From assembly GCF_036192275.1 (NCBI RefSeq), contig NZ_CP108088.1, positions 7,922,001 through 7,986,000 of the forward strand: 64,000 nt of DNA. Direction: 5' to 3'. The position numbers were made by a program, and so were the translations under genes. Below are positions 41,807-50,819 of this stretch, one piece after another. Source of the DNA: Streptomyces sp. NBC_00250. GTDB taxonomy: Bacteria; Actinomycetota; Actinomycetes; Streptomycetales; Streptomycetaceae. The stretch's first letter is position 1, and the number at the start of each line of letters is the position of its first letter. Below the pieces are notes generated by a model, which ran no database searches, was not told the origin of the DNA, and worked only from the letters and a program-made list of their open reading frames with translations.

Positions 41807-43207
41807 ATGAGTGAGAACCGACGCCCACAGGTGAGCCGCCGCGGCTTCCTCGGCGGAGCCGCCGTCGCCGCCGCCACCGCGCTTCCCGGCCTCGCACAGA
41901 TCGCAGGAGCCGCCCCTGCCGCCGCCGCGGCCCGCCCGAACATCCTGCTCATCGTCACCGACGACCAGCCCAAGCAGACCGAGTGGGCCCTGCCCAAGAC
42001 CGTCGGCTGGCTCGCCGACCAGGGCGTGCGCTTCTCCAACGGTCATGTCACCACGCCGCTGTGCTCCCCCTCGCGCTCCAGCGTCTTCTCGGGACGGCAC
42101 GCCCACAACCACGGCGTGCGCAACAACAAGGCCTCGCACGAGCTCGACCAGAGCACCACCGTCCAGAGGTACCTCAAGCAGGCGGGATACCGCACCGGCC
42201 TGTTCGGCAAGTACCTCAACTCCTGGACCCTGGCCGACAATCCGCCGCACTTCGAGGAGTTCGCCCTCCTCCAGCCCGGATACGTGAACGCCCAATGGAA
42301 CGTCGACGGCACCGTCCAGGCGATCAACGGCTACACCACCACCATCATCAAGAACCGCACGCTGAACTTCCTCGACAAGGCCGCCACCGACACCAGGCCC
42401 TGGTTCGCGTACGTCACCCCGTACGCCTCCCACGGTCCGCGCACCCCCGAGGCGAAGTACGCGGGTACCGCCGTACCGGACTGGAACGGCAGGCCCTCGG
42501 TCTCCGAGGGCGACCGCAGTGACAAGCCGGCCTACATCCGGAACGCCACCGGCACCCTCGCCGACGGCCAGGCCATCCGTGCCGAGCAGCTGCGCACACT
42601 GCTCTCCGTCGACGACGCGGTGCAGGCGTTCAAGGACAAGCTCCAGGACCTGGGCCAGCTGGACAACACCCTCGTCATCTACATCGGCGACAACGGCTTC
42701 AGCTGGGGCGACCACGGCTGGACCGCCAAGTCGGTGCCCTACCGCCCGGCGCACGAGGTGCCGTTCTACCTCTCCTGGCCGGCCGGCGGACGAGGCTCGG
42801 GGACCGTGGACAACCGCGTCGTCGCGAACATCGACATCGCGCCGACGATCCTCGACGCGGCCGGCATCACCCCGGCCGCACCCCAGGACGGCCGGTCCCT
42901 GCTCTCCACCTACAGCCGCGACCACCTACTGGTGGAGTGGTGGAAGCAGGGCACCGGCACCGGCGGGGCGCCGACCTGGTCCTCGTACGTCGCCAAGGAC
43001 AAGCAGTACACGGAGTACTACGACCTGACGACCGACGGGAACGGGACGGTGTCCGGCACCGGCCAGGTGAAGTTCCGTGAGTACTACGACCTGACGAGCG
43101 ACCCGCACCAGCTGACCAACAAGCTCCACCAGGCCACGCCCGCCGAGGAGCAGGCCCTCGGCATTCCGGCCCTGGCCGCCCAGCTCGCCGCCGACCGCTT
43201 GTCCTGA
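41807..43207 (+). CDS. Tat-exported type I sulfatase (Cys-type)
   Basis: This 466-residue sulfatase has a Tat signal (SRRGFLGGAAVAAATALPGLA). The metal-site start is NILLIVTDDQPKQTEW. The formylglycine motif is Cys86-Ser-Pro-Ser-Arg, followed by SVFSGRHAHNHGVRNN, FGKYLNSW and IGDNGFSWGDHGW. This order is typical of N-acetylglucosamine-6-sulfatase or heparan-type members, although the substrate is not settled. AGGAGG lies about 9 nt before the ATG. It is only distantly similar to the sulfatase at 6178-7581, so the two are not recent duplicates, yet both have the same kind of leader peptide. No sulfatase-maturation gene is present in the window. Confidence 0.92.
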   Translation: MSENRRPQVSRRGFLGGAAVAAATALPGLAQIAGAAPAAAAARPNILLIVTDDQPKQTEWALPKTVGWLADQGVRFSNGHVTTPLCSPSRSSVFSGRHAHNHGVRNNKASHELDQSTTVQRYLKQAGYRTGLFGKYLNSWTLADNPPHFEEFALLQPGYVNAQWNVDGTVQAINGYTTTIIKNRTLNFLDKAATDTRPWFAYVTPYASHGPRTPEAKYAGTAVPDWNGRPSVSEGDRSDKPAYIRNATGTLADGQAIRAEQLRTLLSVDDAVQAFKDKLQDLGQLDNTLVIYIGDNGFSWGDHGWTAKSVPYRPAHEVPFYLSWPAGGRGSGTVDNRVVANIDIAPTILDAAGITPAAPQDGRSLLSTYSRDHLLVEWWKQGTGTGGAPTWSSYVAKDKQYTEYYDLTTDGNGTVSGTGQVKFREYYDLTSDPHQLTNKLHQATPAEEQALGIPALAAQLAADRLS

Positions 43208-43274
43208 CCCGCCCCACGACCGACGGCCCGCCACGACCGCCGCCGCCACGCCCCCCCATGACCACCGTCGGCCG

Positions 43275-43302
43275 GGCACCCGTGCGACCACGCACGGGTG
43301 CC
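43275..43302. terminator. Terminator hairpin between convergent genes
   Basis: GGCACCCGTGCG (43275-43286) pairs perfectly with CGCACGGGTGCC (43291-43302) across the four bases ACCA. It lies 67 nt after the sulfatase stop and upstream of the lipoprotein gene's 3' end, serving one or both. Confidence 0.75.
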
Positions 43303-43458
43303 GCGACCAGGAGCAGGCGGTGCTCGGGCGGCCGGCGAGTTCAACCCCAGAGGTCGCCGAGCGACCGGATCGTCGACTGAGGCCGGAAGAGCGTCTGCTT
43401 GACCCGCGTCCTTGGACCTCGCACGGCCGTCGGGCGGCACCGTGGGGCCGGGCGGGTG

Positions 43459-44049
43459 TCAGTCGGTGATGTACCAGTCGCTCTTGAGGTACTCCAGGGT
43501 GTAGCTGCCGAGGTCGCTGTCGGAGAAGGTCGCGGCGGACCTGACCGCTGCGGCCGGCATCTCGATCTTGCCGGGCCCGCGGACGACGATGCGCCGAGGG
43601 TCGACGGTCGCGGTCTGCAGGGCCTTCTTCTGCGCGGGGGAGATCATCTGGAAGACGGCGGTGTACGTCGATGTGCACGGGCCGAGTCCCTGGTCCTCTG
43701 CCTGCTTCGCGGCGGGCCCGGCCACTTCGCAGACCGTGTGGATGTCCTCATGGCCGAGGGCGTGGAGGTACTGCTCGTACCGCCGGATCGCGCCCTCCTC
43801 GGTCTTGGGCGAGGGCTGCTCGCCGGTCGAGGTGGCCGACGGCTTCTCGGTCCGAGCGGATGCGGATGGAGTGGTCGGTGCGGCCGGCGTGGTCGGCGGC
43901 TCTTCGGCCCGCGCGGACGCGGACGTGGACGTGGACGGCTGTGAAGGCTTCGCGCCGGCGCCCTCCGTCGAATCCGCCGGACCGCACGCGCACGCCACCA
44001 GCGCCACGCAGGCCGATACCGCCACGTTCACCATCGTGCGAGCTCGCAT
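43459..44049 (-). CDS. Hypothetical lipoprotein with Ser/Thr/Pro-rich tether
   Basis: This 196-residue protein has a lipoprotein signal (VSACVALVACACG; lipobox LVAC, Cys20). A low-complexity tether of Ser, Thr, Pro, Ala and Lys covers about residues 25-85. A globular domain of about 110 residues follows (IRRYEQYLHALGHEDIHTVCEVAG, PAQKKALQTATVDP, YTLEYLKSDWYITD) with two Cys that could pair. The domain resembles small NTF2-like or DUF4878-type lipoprotein domains by its helix-then-sheet order and terminal W-Y-I, but I do not claim a family. ATG at 44049 follows GGAGG; an upstream in-frame ATG was rejected. Confidence 0.8.
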   Translation of the reverse strand: MRARTMVNVAVSACVALVACACGPADSTEGAGAKPSQPSTSTSASARAEEPPTTPAAPTTPSASARTEKPSATSTGEQPSPKTEEGAIRRYEQYLHALGHEDIHTVCEVAGPAAKQAEDQGLGPCTSTYTAVFQMISPAQKKALQTATVDPRRIVVRGPGKIEMPAAAVRSAATFSDSDLGSYTLEYLKSDWYITD

Positions 44050-44290
44050 CCGGTTTCCTCCGGTCCCCTCGCCACCAGCCGACAACACATCAAGAGGTCA
44101 CGCAGGATACGGGGGAACGGTTCCCGGGCCGGAGGGGGCGGGCTGCCGGGTCGGCTAGCGGGCAGGCCGGTGCCGGGGTCCGGGCGACCTCCTCTCCGTA
44201 CGCGCCGATGGACGGGTGGTGGTCCTCGGCCACCAGTTCGTCGACGAGCGGCTCTGGATGAACCTCGGGTAACTGGTGGCCGCACAGGGG

Positions 44291-44321
44291 TTGTCAGTGC
44301 AATTTCACATTACTATGTTAC
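44291..44321 (+). promoter_or_regulatory. Collagenase promoter with shared operator
   Basis: TTGTCA (44291-44296), a 17-bp spacer and TATGTT (44314-44319) form a good housekeeping-type promoter. The spacer holds the element CAGTGCAATTTCACATTAC. The whole 31 bp differs by one base from the dppA promoter at 54587-54617, in the same orientation to its gene. The surrounding 44050-44419 gap has no other gene seen. Confidence 0.85.
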
Positions 44322-44419
44322 ACGTCACACGGTTCGATGAGCCTTCGTCAAACACCGTGCGCACCACAACAGTTCTCGTCACACCCCATTGACGTTCCCC
44401 CACCACTCATGGAGTTCTG

Positions 44420-46780
44420 TTGTCCATCCACAGACGTGTGCGTTCGTCCCTGCTCACCTCCGCCATCGCGGTGACCCTCCTGGCCTCCTCGGGCCAGACC
44501 GGGGCCTCGGCGGCCGACACGGACGCCCGCGCCACCGCTGTCCCCGCCGCGTCGACCGGCGCTCCGGCCCCCCGGGCCGATCACGGAACCAACCCGTTCG
44601 ACGAGGTGGAGCGCCTCGCCACCGCTCCCCGCAAGACCTTCGGCCCCGCGCCCGCCCCCGGGAGCCTCGCCACCGGGCGCGTCCCCGGCCGGGCCCCGGC
44701 CAAGGCCACCGCCGCGCGGACCTTCTCGGCCGACACCAAGACGACCGCAGCCGGCGTGCCCTGCACCCTCGACGGGATCACCGGGCTCGGCCCCGAGCAG
44801 TTCGCCGACTTCCTCGCCGACCCCGCCGTCCTCGCCGACGACTGTCTGCGCGGTCTCATCTGGACCTGGGACGCCCGGCTCACGCCCGTCATGTCGGACG
44901 CCCACGTCCAGGCCGTCGCCCGCCGAATATCCGGCCTGGCCGCCTCCCACGACGGCCGCAACTCCTCCCATCTGGAGGAGATGTTCACCTACCTGCACGC
45001 CGTCGCGTACCACGACTACTCCCGCGACGAGATCGACACCACCGACGCACCCACCGTGAACGCCGTCCGCCAGGCCGTCGCCGACTTCGGCAACGCGGCC
45101 CGCACCTTCGACGTCACGAAGAGCAATGCCGTCACCCTGCGCGAAGCCCTCTACGCGGCCAGCGCCCCCGGGCTGCGGCAGCACCAACTGGGCCTGATCA
45201 AGCGGGTCCTCGCCACCATGGACCCCTCGCACACCGCCACCCACCTCGACCCGTCCTGGGCAGGGGCCGCGCTCGCCGCGCTCTCCGTCAACTACCTGGG
45301 CGTCTACCCGGGCAACCAGGACGCCGCCTTCCAGGCCGCGGCCGCCGCCGACCCGGCGTACCGCGCCGTCTTCAAGGCCTTCGTCGGCTACGGCCACCTG
45401 AAGGGCACCGCCAACGACTGGGTCGCCCGCGACGCCCTCGGCGAGTACGGCCGCTTCGGTGAGATCCCCAGCCTGCGGACGGAGATCACCGCCGAGCTCG
45501 GCGGCCTGCTCGGCCAGGTCGTGACCACCTTCGGCCGCGGCAGCCAGCAGTGGGCCAAGATCGTCTCCTGGCTCAACTACTTCGACGCGTGCAAGCCGTA
45601 CGGCGTCTGCAAGGCGGACATCGAAGCGCAGATCTTCCCGTACACGTACACCTACGACAACGGGGCCATCAAGGTCCGCACGGGGCTCGACCGGGCCACC
45701 GTCGACCAGCTCTACTACGCGAGCAAGCAGGTCAAGGCGCAGTTCCACCGCGTCCTCGGCAGCGACCAGCCGCTCGCCGGCGACCCCAACACCACCCTCA
45801 CCATCGTCCTGTACGGCTCCCGGGCCGACTACGAGAACTACCACCCCATCCTGACCGGGATGGACACCAACAACGGCGGCATCTACATCGAGCGCGGTGC
45901 CACCTTCTACACCTACCAGCGCCGTGTCCCGCAGGACTCGTCCCTGACGCTCGAAGAGCTCTTCCGCCACGAGTACACCCACTACCTCAACGGCCGCTAC
46001 GCCGTCCCCGGCTTCTTCGGCGAGGGCCCCTGGTACCAGGGCGACCGCACCACCTTCATGGACGAGGGCACCGCCGAGTTCTTCGACGGCGCCACCCGCG
46101 ACGACGGCATCAAGGTCCGCAAGTCCCTGGTCCGCGGCGTCATCAACGACACGGCGGGCGGCGGCCCCCGGATGAACCTCCGGCAGATCCTCAACGCCAC
46201 CTACGACGGCGACGGCTTCCGCTTCTACAACTACGCGGGAACGTTCTTCGAGTTCCTCTGGAACGAGAAGCCCTCGCTGATCCGCGAGATGTACACCCAC
46301 CTGCGGAACAACGACGTGGCCGCGTACGACGCCTGGCGCGTCCGCCTCGGCAACGACGCGGGCCTCCAGAGCGACTACAACCGCTTCCTCGACGCCCAGA
46401 TCGCCAAGGTCGACACGCTCTACGTCCCCAACACCACGTTCACGCCCAACGCCCAGCTGCGCGACGCGGCCCTGGACACGGTGAAGTCCACCTTCGCCAC
46501 CGCCACCTACAACACCCCCGACTGTGTCGAGAAGGGCGAGCCGGGCAAGCGCCGGTTCGTCTGCACCGGCCGGATCACCGCCAACCTGTCCAACTGGGGC
46601 AGCCCGGACCAGAACTTCAAGGACATGTCCGAGACGGTCGACTACTTCATCCTCGACCGCGCGGGCGCCGCCTCGAACAACCTGGCCGACATGAACTGCT
46701 CCTTCGGGCCGATCGACATCTGGTCCACCAGGGTCGCCGGCACGTCGAGTTTCAGCTGTGAGGGCCCCCTCCGCAGCTGA
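44420..46780 (+). CDS. Secreted M9-family collagenase
   Basis: This 786-residue exported zinc protease belongs to family M9 (Clostridium/Vibrio-type collagenases). It has a signal peptide (about residues 1-35), an M9 N-terminal activator domain with HEAT-like helices (about 110-400), and the catalytic domain with His517-Glu-Tyr-Thr-His521. Glu549 follows 28 residues after the second His, in MDEGTAEFF, the spacing of ColG-type enzymes. FGEGPWYQGDRTTFMDEG is a family block. No PKD or collagen-binding domain follows; the last part contains Cys pairs. The start is TTG at 44420. It should cut triple-helical collagen or gelatin to small hydroxyproline-rich peptides. The shared promoter with dppA places it in the hydroxyproline regulon. 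Confidence 0.93.
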   Translation: MSIHRRVRSSLLTSAIAVTLLASSGQTGASAADTDARATAVPAASTGAPAPRADHGTNPFDEVERLATAPRKTFGPAPAPGSLATGRVPGRAPAKATAARTFSADTKTTAAGVPCTLDGITGLGPEQFADFLADPAVLADDCLRGLIWTWDARLTPVMSDAHVQAVARRISGLAASHDGRNSSHLEEMFTYLHAVAYHDYSRDEIDTTDAPTVNAVRQAVADFGNAARTFDVTKSNAVTLREALYAASAPGLRQHQLGLIKRVLATMDPSHTATHLDPSWAGAALAALSVNYLGVYPGNQDAAFQAAAAADPAYRAVFKAFVGYGHLKGTANDWVARDALGEYGRFGEIPSLRTEITAELGGLLGQVVTTFGRGSQQWAKIVSWLNYFDACKPYGVCKADIEAQIFPYTYTYDNGAIKVRTGLDRATVDQLYYASKQVKAQFHRVLGSDQPLAGDPNTTLTIVLYGSRADYENYHPILTGMDTNNGGIYIERGATFYTYQRRVPQDSSLTLEELFRHEYTHYLNGRYAVPGFFGEGPWYQGDRTTFMDEGTAEFFDGATRDDGIKVRKSLVRGVINDTAGGGPRMNLRQILNATYDGDGFRFYNYAGTFFEFLWNEKPSLIREMYTHLRNNDVAAYDAWRVRLGNDAGLQSDYNRFLDAQIAKVDTLYVPNTTFTPNAQLRDAALDTVKSTFATATYNTPDCVEKGEPGKRRFVCTGRITANLSNWGSPDQNFKDMSETVDYFILDRAGAASNNLADMNCSFGPIDIWSTRVAGTSSFSCEGPLRS

Positions 46781-46790
46781 CCCACCCCGT

Positions 46791-46826
46791 CCGGGCCGGT
46801 CCCTCCATGCGGAGGGACCGGCCCGG
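46791..46826 (+). terminator. 16-bp perfect hairpin after the collagenase gene
   Basis: Arms 46791-46806 (CCGGGCCGGTCCCTCC) and 46811-46826 pair fully across four bases. The hairpin starts 10 nt after the collagenase stop and ends 37 nt before the epimerase start, so it should terminate most collagenase transcripts or protect their 3' end, leaving the next two genes on read-through or their own promoter. Confidence 0.82.
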
Positions 46827-46863
46827 CGCACACCCCGAACCACCTTCCCGGAGGCCGTACTTC

Positions 46864-47850
46864 GTGAGCACCACCCCGCACACGGTCCGCACCACCGACT
46901 ACCACACCGCAGGCGAACCCTTCCGGATCGTCGACGAGGACCTGCCCCCGATCCCGGGCGACACCGTCGCCGAGCGCCGCGCCACCGCCCTCACGACCGG
47001 CGGATCGGGCACGGATCCGCGACCGGGCCCCCTCGACGACCTGCGCCGCCTCCTGTCCCGGGAGCCGCGCGGGCACGCGGGCATGTACGGCGGCTTCATC
47101 GTGCCGCCCGACGACGACGGCGCCCACTTCGGCGTGCTGTTCTGGCACAAGGACGGCTACTCCACCGCCTGCGGCCACGGCACGATGGCCCTCGGCGCCT
47201 GGGCCGTCGACACGGGGCGCGTCCCGGCTCCCGCCGACGGCGACGTCTCCGTGCGGATCGACGTGCCCTCCGGACGCGTCACCGCCGCCGTGCACCGCGC
47301 GGACGGCCGCACCACCGGCGTCACCTTCCGCAACGTCCCGACCCGCATCGTCGCCCGAGACGTCAAGGTGACCACCACGCTCGGCACCGTCGACGCCGAC
47401 CTCGCCCACTCCGGCGCCCTCTACGTCTCCGTCGCCGCCCGCGACCTCGGCCTCGACGTCTCCGTGCCCGCCCTGCCCGAACTCGTCCGAGCCGGACGGG
47501 AGATCCGCGCCGCGCTCCCCGCGCACGACGTGTACGGCGTCATCCTGTACGAGGAGCTCCCCGACGCCCCCGAAGGGCTCCACCAGCGCAACGTCACCGT
47601 CTTCGCCGACGGGCAGATCGACCGCTCACCCTGCGGCTCGGGCACCTCCGCCCGCCTCGCCCTGCTCGGCGACGACGGACGCCTCGCCGTCGGGGACACC
47701 CTGCGGCACGAGTCCGTCGTCGGCACCCTCTTCACCGGCCGCCTCCTCACGGCGGGCATCACCGAAGTCAGCGGAACCACCCACCGCACCGGCACCCACG
47801 CCTTCGTCCTCGACCCTGACGACGAGCTGGGAGCGGGGTTCCTCCTGTGA
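46864..47850 (+). CDS. Proline racemase superfamily enzyme (first copy)
   Basis: This 328-residue cytosolic enzyme has both catalytic Cys of racemase/epimerase-type members: Cys103 in STACGHGTMALG and Cys257 in DRSPCGSGTSAR. trans-3-Hydroxyproline dehydratases usually carry Thr at the second position, so sequence favours a racemase or epimerase acting on proline or hydroxyproline. Its coupling (GTGA overlap) to a Delta1-pyrroline-2-carboxylate reductase-like gene fits the trans-3-hydroxyproline route instead, so the assignment is open. GTG at 46864 follows GGAGG by 9 nt. A second family member, at 58793-59797, is the better candidate for 4-hydroxyproline 2-epimerase. Confidence 0.88.
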   Translation: MSTTPHTVRTTDYHTAGEPFRIVDEDLPPIPGDTVAERRATALTTGGSGTDPRPGPLDDLRRLLSREPRGHAGMYGGFIVPPDDDGAHFGVLFWHKDGYSTACGHGTMALGAWAVDTGRVPAPADGDVSVRIDVPSGRVTAAVHRADGRTTGVTFRNVPTRIVARDVKVTTTLGTVDADLAHSGALYVSVAARDLGLDVSVPALPELVRAGREIRAALPAHDVYGVILYEELPDAPEGLHQRNVTVFADGQIDRSPCGSGTSARLALLGDDGRLAVGDTLRHESVVGTLFTGRLLTAGITEVSGTTHRTGTHAFVLDPDDELGAGFLL

Positions 47851-48782
47851 GCCCGCCCCTCTTCCTCGACGCCGCGACCATGGCCCGCCTCATGGGTCCC
47901 GCGGCGGTGACCGACGTCCTCGCCGACGTCCTGCGGGCCGGACTCGACCCCGACGCCGGACCGCCCCGCTCGGCCGTTCCCGTCCCCGCCGGTGAACTCC
48001 TCCTGATGCCCGCGGCCTTCGGCTCCTTCGCGGGCGTCAAGGTCGCCGGAGTCGCCCCCGGCAACCCCGCGCGCGGTCTGCCCCGCATCACCGGCTCCTA
48101 CCTCCTGCTCGACGGCGCCGACCTCCGGCCGCTCGCCCTCCTCGACGGGGCCGCGCTCACCGAGCTCCGCACGCCGGCCGTCTCCGCCCTCGCGGTCCGC
48201 GCGCTGACACCGGCCGACCGGCCCCTGCGCCTCGTCCTCTTCGGGGCGGGGCCCCAGGCGTACGGTCACCTGGAGGCCGTCCTCGCCGTCCGCGAGGTCG
48301 CCGAGACCGTCGTCGTCGCACGCGAGCCGGTCGGCGGACGTGCCCTCGCCGGGTACGCGCGCACCCTCGGCGTCCTCGCCCGCACCGGCACGCCCGACGA
48401 GGTGGCCAAGGCCGATCTCGTCGTCTGCTGCACCACGGCGCGGGAACCGCTCTTCGACGGAACCCTGGTGGCGCCCGGCGCCACCGTCGTCGCCGGCGGT
48501 TCGCACGAGCCGACCGCCCGCGAGACCGACAGCGCGCTCGTCGTCCGCTCCGAGGTCTACGTCGAGGCGCGGACCGCCGCGCTGCGGGAGGCGGGTGACC
48601 TCCTCGTCCCGCTGTCCGAGGGGGTGATCGGGGCCGACCACATCGCGGGCGACCTCGCCGACCTGGTGACCGGTCGCCGGCAACCGTCGGGCGGACGTCC
48701 GCGCTTCTTCAAGAGCGTGGGCATGGCCTGGGAGGACCTCGCCGTCGCCACCGCCCTGTATCGGGCCGCCCGTTCGGCCTGA
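47847..48782 (+). CDS. Ornithine cyclodeaminase/mu-crystallin family reductase
   Basis: This 311-residue protein of the OCD/mu-crystallin family has the Rossmann motif LVLFGAGPQAYGHLEAVLAV, LLDGAALTELRTPAVSALAV (the family's substrate-site Arg), and CCTTAREPLFDG. In hydroxyproline clusters such proteins act as Delta1-pyrroline-2-carboxylate reductases, making L-proline with NAD(P)H. That is the most likely role here because the gene overlaps a proline-racemase-family gene by four bases. The final hairpin at 48792 separates it from the convergent dpp operon. True ornithine cyclodeaminase activity is less likely from context. Confidence 0.85.
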   Translation: MSPPLFLDAATMARLMGPAAVTDVLADVLRAGLDPDAGPPRSAVPVPAGELLLMPAAFGSFAGVKVAGVAPGNPARGLPRITGSYLLLDGADLRPLALLDGAALTELRTPAVSALAVRALTPADRPLRLVLFGAGPQAYGHLEAVLAVREVAETVVVAREPVGGRALAGYARTLGVLARTGTPDEVAKADLVVCCTTAREPLFDGTLVAPGATVVAGGSHEPTARETDSALVVRSEVYVEARTAALREAGDLLVPLSEGVIGADHIAGDLADLVTGRRQPSGGRPRFFKSVGMAWEDLAVATALYRAARSA

Positions 48783-48791
48783 GGACACCGG

Positions 48792-48825
48792 CGCCCCGGT
48801 CCCGCGCGCACGCGGGACCGGGGCG
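48792..48825. terminator. Bidirectional terminator between convergent operons
   Basis: CGCCCCGGTCCCGCG (48792-48806) pairs perfectly over 15 bp with 48811-48825 across CGCA. It occupies nearly all of the 52-nt gap between the reductase gene and dppF, which converge. Confidence 0.85.
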
Positions 48826-48834
48826 TTCGCGTGC

Positions 48835-49818
48835 TCAGACGTCCTCGGGGAAGTGGCAGGCGACCTCACGCGCCTCGCCCGGCACGAGGGTCCGCAGCGG
48901 CGGTGCCTCGGCACGGCAGATCTCCCGCGCCTTGGGGCAGCGCGGGTGGAAGGTGCAGCCCGGCGGGGGAGCGGCGGGACTCGGCGGGTCGCCGAGCAGG
49001 GTGATCCGCTCGCGACTCCGTTCGGCCGCCGGGTCCGGCAGGGGTACGGCGGACAGCAGCGCCCTCGTATAGGGGTGGGCAGGGGCGGCGTACACCCTCT
49101 CCTTGGCGCCGATCTCCACGATCCGGCCCAGGTACATCACGGCCACCCGGTCGCAGACCCGCTTCACGACGGAGAGGTCGTGGGCGATGAAGAGATAGGC
49201 GAGGCCGAGTTCGCGCTGGAGCCGCTCCATCAGATTGACGATCTGCGCCTGTACGGAGACGTCGAGGGCGGAGACCGGTTCGTCGGCCACCACGAGCCGG
49301 GGGTCGGTGGCCAGGGCGCGGGCGATGCCGATGCGCTGTGCCTGTCCGCCGGAGAATTCGTGGGGGTAGCGGTCGATGTGCTCCGGGATGAGGCCGACCA
49401 GTTCCATCAGCTCCACGGCCCGCTTGCGTGCTTCGGTCGCCGTGCCGCCCTGTACGAGGAGCGGGTCGGCGATGATCCGGGCCACGGTCTGCCGGGGGTT
49501 GAGGGAGGAGTGGGGGTCCTGGAAGACCATCTGGAGGTCGCGGCGCAGCGGCTTGAGCGCCCGCTGTGACAGATGGCTGATGTCCCTTCCCTCGTACGAG
49601 ACGGAGCCGGCGGTGGGTTCCAGGAGCCGCACGATCGTGCGGCCCGTGGTCGACTTGCCGCAGCCGGACTCGCCGACGAGGCCCAGGGTCTCGCCCGCCG
49701 CCACGTCGAAGCCGATGCCGTCGACGGCCCGGATCGGGGCCGAGCCCCTGCGGCGGCCCGGGAACGTGATCGTGAGGTCCCGTACGCGGAGGAGGGGCGG
49801 TGAGGGGGTCGTGGTCAT
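48835..49818 (-). CDS. dppF: Peptide ABC importer ATPase DppF
   Basis: This 327-residue ATP-binding subunit of an oligopeptide/dipeptide importer has Walker [13 protein letters not shown], the DppF-type [15 protein letters not shown] signature, Walker [19 protein letters not shown], and the C-terminal oligo/dipeptide-binding domain ([17 protein letters not shown] and the Cys motif [14 protein letters not shown]) that binds a 4Fe-4S cluster in some members. It overlaps dppD by four bases. Last gene of the dppACBDF operon; forms a heterodimer with DppD. Confidence 0.93.
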   Translation of the reverse strand: MTTTPSPPLLRVRDLTITFPGRRRGSAPIRAVDGIGFDVAAGETLGLVGESGCGKSTTGRTIVRLLEPTAGSVSYEGRDISHLSQRALKPLRRDLQMVFQDPHSSLNPRQTVARIIADPLLVQGGTATEARKRAVELMELVGLIPEHIDRYPHEFSGGQAQRIGIARALATDPRLVVADEPVSALDVSVQAQIVNLMERLQRELGLAYLFIAHDLSVVKRVCDRVAVMYLGRIVEIGAKERVYAAPAHPYTRALLSAVPLPDPAAERSRERITLLGDPPSPAAPPPGCTFHPRCPKAREICRAEAPPLRTLVPGEAREVACHFPEDV

Positions 49819-50819
49819 GGGGCGACGCCTTCGTACGCGGGGAAGTGGCAGGCGGCCGGGTGTCCGTCCGGGCCGCCGAGGGAGGGGCGTTCGGTGGCGC
49901 AGCGGGTCCGCTCCTCCTCGGAGCCGACGGCGGCGCGGGGACAGCGGGGTGCGAACGCGCAGCCCGGTGCGGGTTCGAGCAGCGACGGCGGGCTGCCCGG
50001 GATGGCCCGCAGCGGGGCGTCGTCGGGGTCGTCGAGGCGGGGCAGCGAGTCGAGCAGACCACGGGTGTACGGATGGGCGGGGGAGGCGAACAGGGCGTCC
50101 ACGGGCGCGTGTTCGGCGGCCCGGCCGCCGTACATGACGAGCACGTCGTGGGCGACCCGGGCGACCACCCCCAGGTCGTGCGTGATCATGACCACGGAGA
50201 GTCCCCGCTCCTGCTGGAGGCGGGCGATCAGCTCCAGGATCTGGGCCTGGACGGTGACGTCGAGCGCGGTGGTGGGTTCGTCGGCGATGAGGAGGTCGGG
50301 TTCGCAGACGAGGGCCATCGCGATCATCACCCGCTGGCGCATGCCGCCTGAGAACTGGTGGGGGTACTCGCCGGCCCGGCGCCGCGGTTCGGGGATGCCG
50401 ACCTCGGCGAGTGCCTCGACGGCCCGCTCGCGGGCGGCGGCCCGGCGTGAGCCGAAGTGGACCCGGTGGTGCTCCGCGACCTGTTCGCCGACGGTGTAGT
50501 AGGGGTGGAGGCTGGACAGCGGGTCCTGGAAGATCATCGCCATCCGCCGGCCGCGGAGCCCGTTCAGCTCGCGGTCGGAGAGACCGAGCAGTTCCTGCCC
50601 GTCCAGGGTGACGGAGCCGGTGACCTCGGCGCCCGTGTGCAGGCCCATGACGGCGAGGGAGGTGACCGACTTGCCGGAGCCGGACTCGCCCACGATGCCG
50701 AGGGTCCGGCCGGGCAGCACGTCGAAGGCGAGGGAGTCGACGGCCCGGACGGGGCCGCGCTTCGTCGGGAAGGTGACCGTGAGGTCCCGTACCGACAGGA
50801 GGGGGGCGGAGTCGCCCAT
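49815..50819 (-). CDS. dppD: Peptide ABC importer ATPase DppD
   Basis: This 334-residue ATP-binding subunit has Walker [44 protein letters not shown] and the oligopeptide C-terminal Cys pattern ([10 protein letters not shown]). The start ATG at 50819 ([13 protein letters not shown]) shares its A with the TGA of dppB (TGATG). The reading frame is open further upstream across dppB but that part is not protein-like. Its partner is DppF. The importer would bring in peptides released by the collagenase. Confidence 0.93.
   Translation of the reverse strand: MGDSAPLLSVRDLTVTFPTKRGPVRAVDSLAFDVLPGRTLGIVGESGSGKSVTSLAVMGLHTGAEVTGSVTLDGQELLGLSDRELNGLRGRRMAMIFQDPLSSLHPYYTVGEQVAEHHRVHFGSRRAAARERAVEALAEVGIPEPRRRAGEYPHQFSGGMRQRVMIAMALVCEPDLLIADEPTTALDVTVQAQILELIARLQQERGLSVVMITHDLGVVARVAHDVLVMYGGRAAEHAPVDALFASPAHPYTRGLLDSLPRLDDPDDAPLRAIPGSPPSLLEPAPGCAFAPRCPRAAVGSEEERTRCATERPSLGGPDGHPAACHFPAYEGVAP

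Noticed and set aside
44348..46843. 831-codon minus-strand frame opposite the collagenase
   Set aside because: The plus strand encodes an M9 enzyme with HEYTH and correct Glu spacing; the minus frame is Val/Gly/Glu-rich noise.
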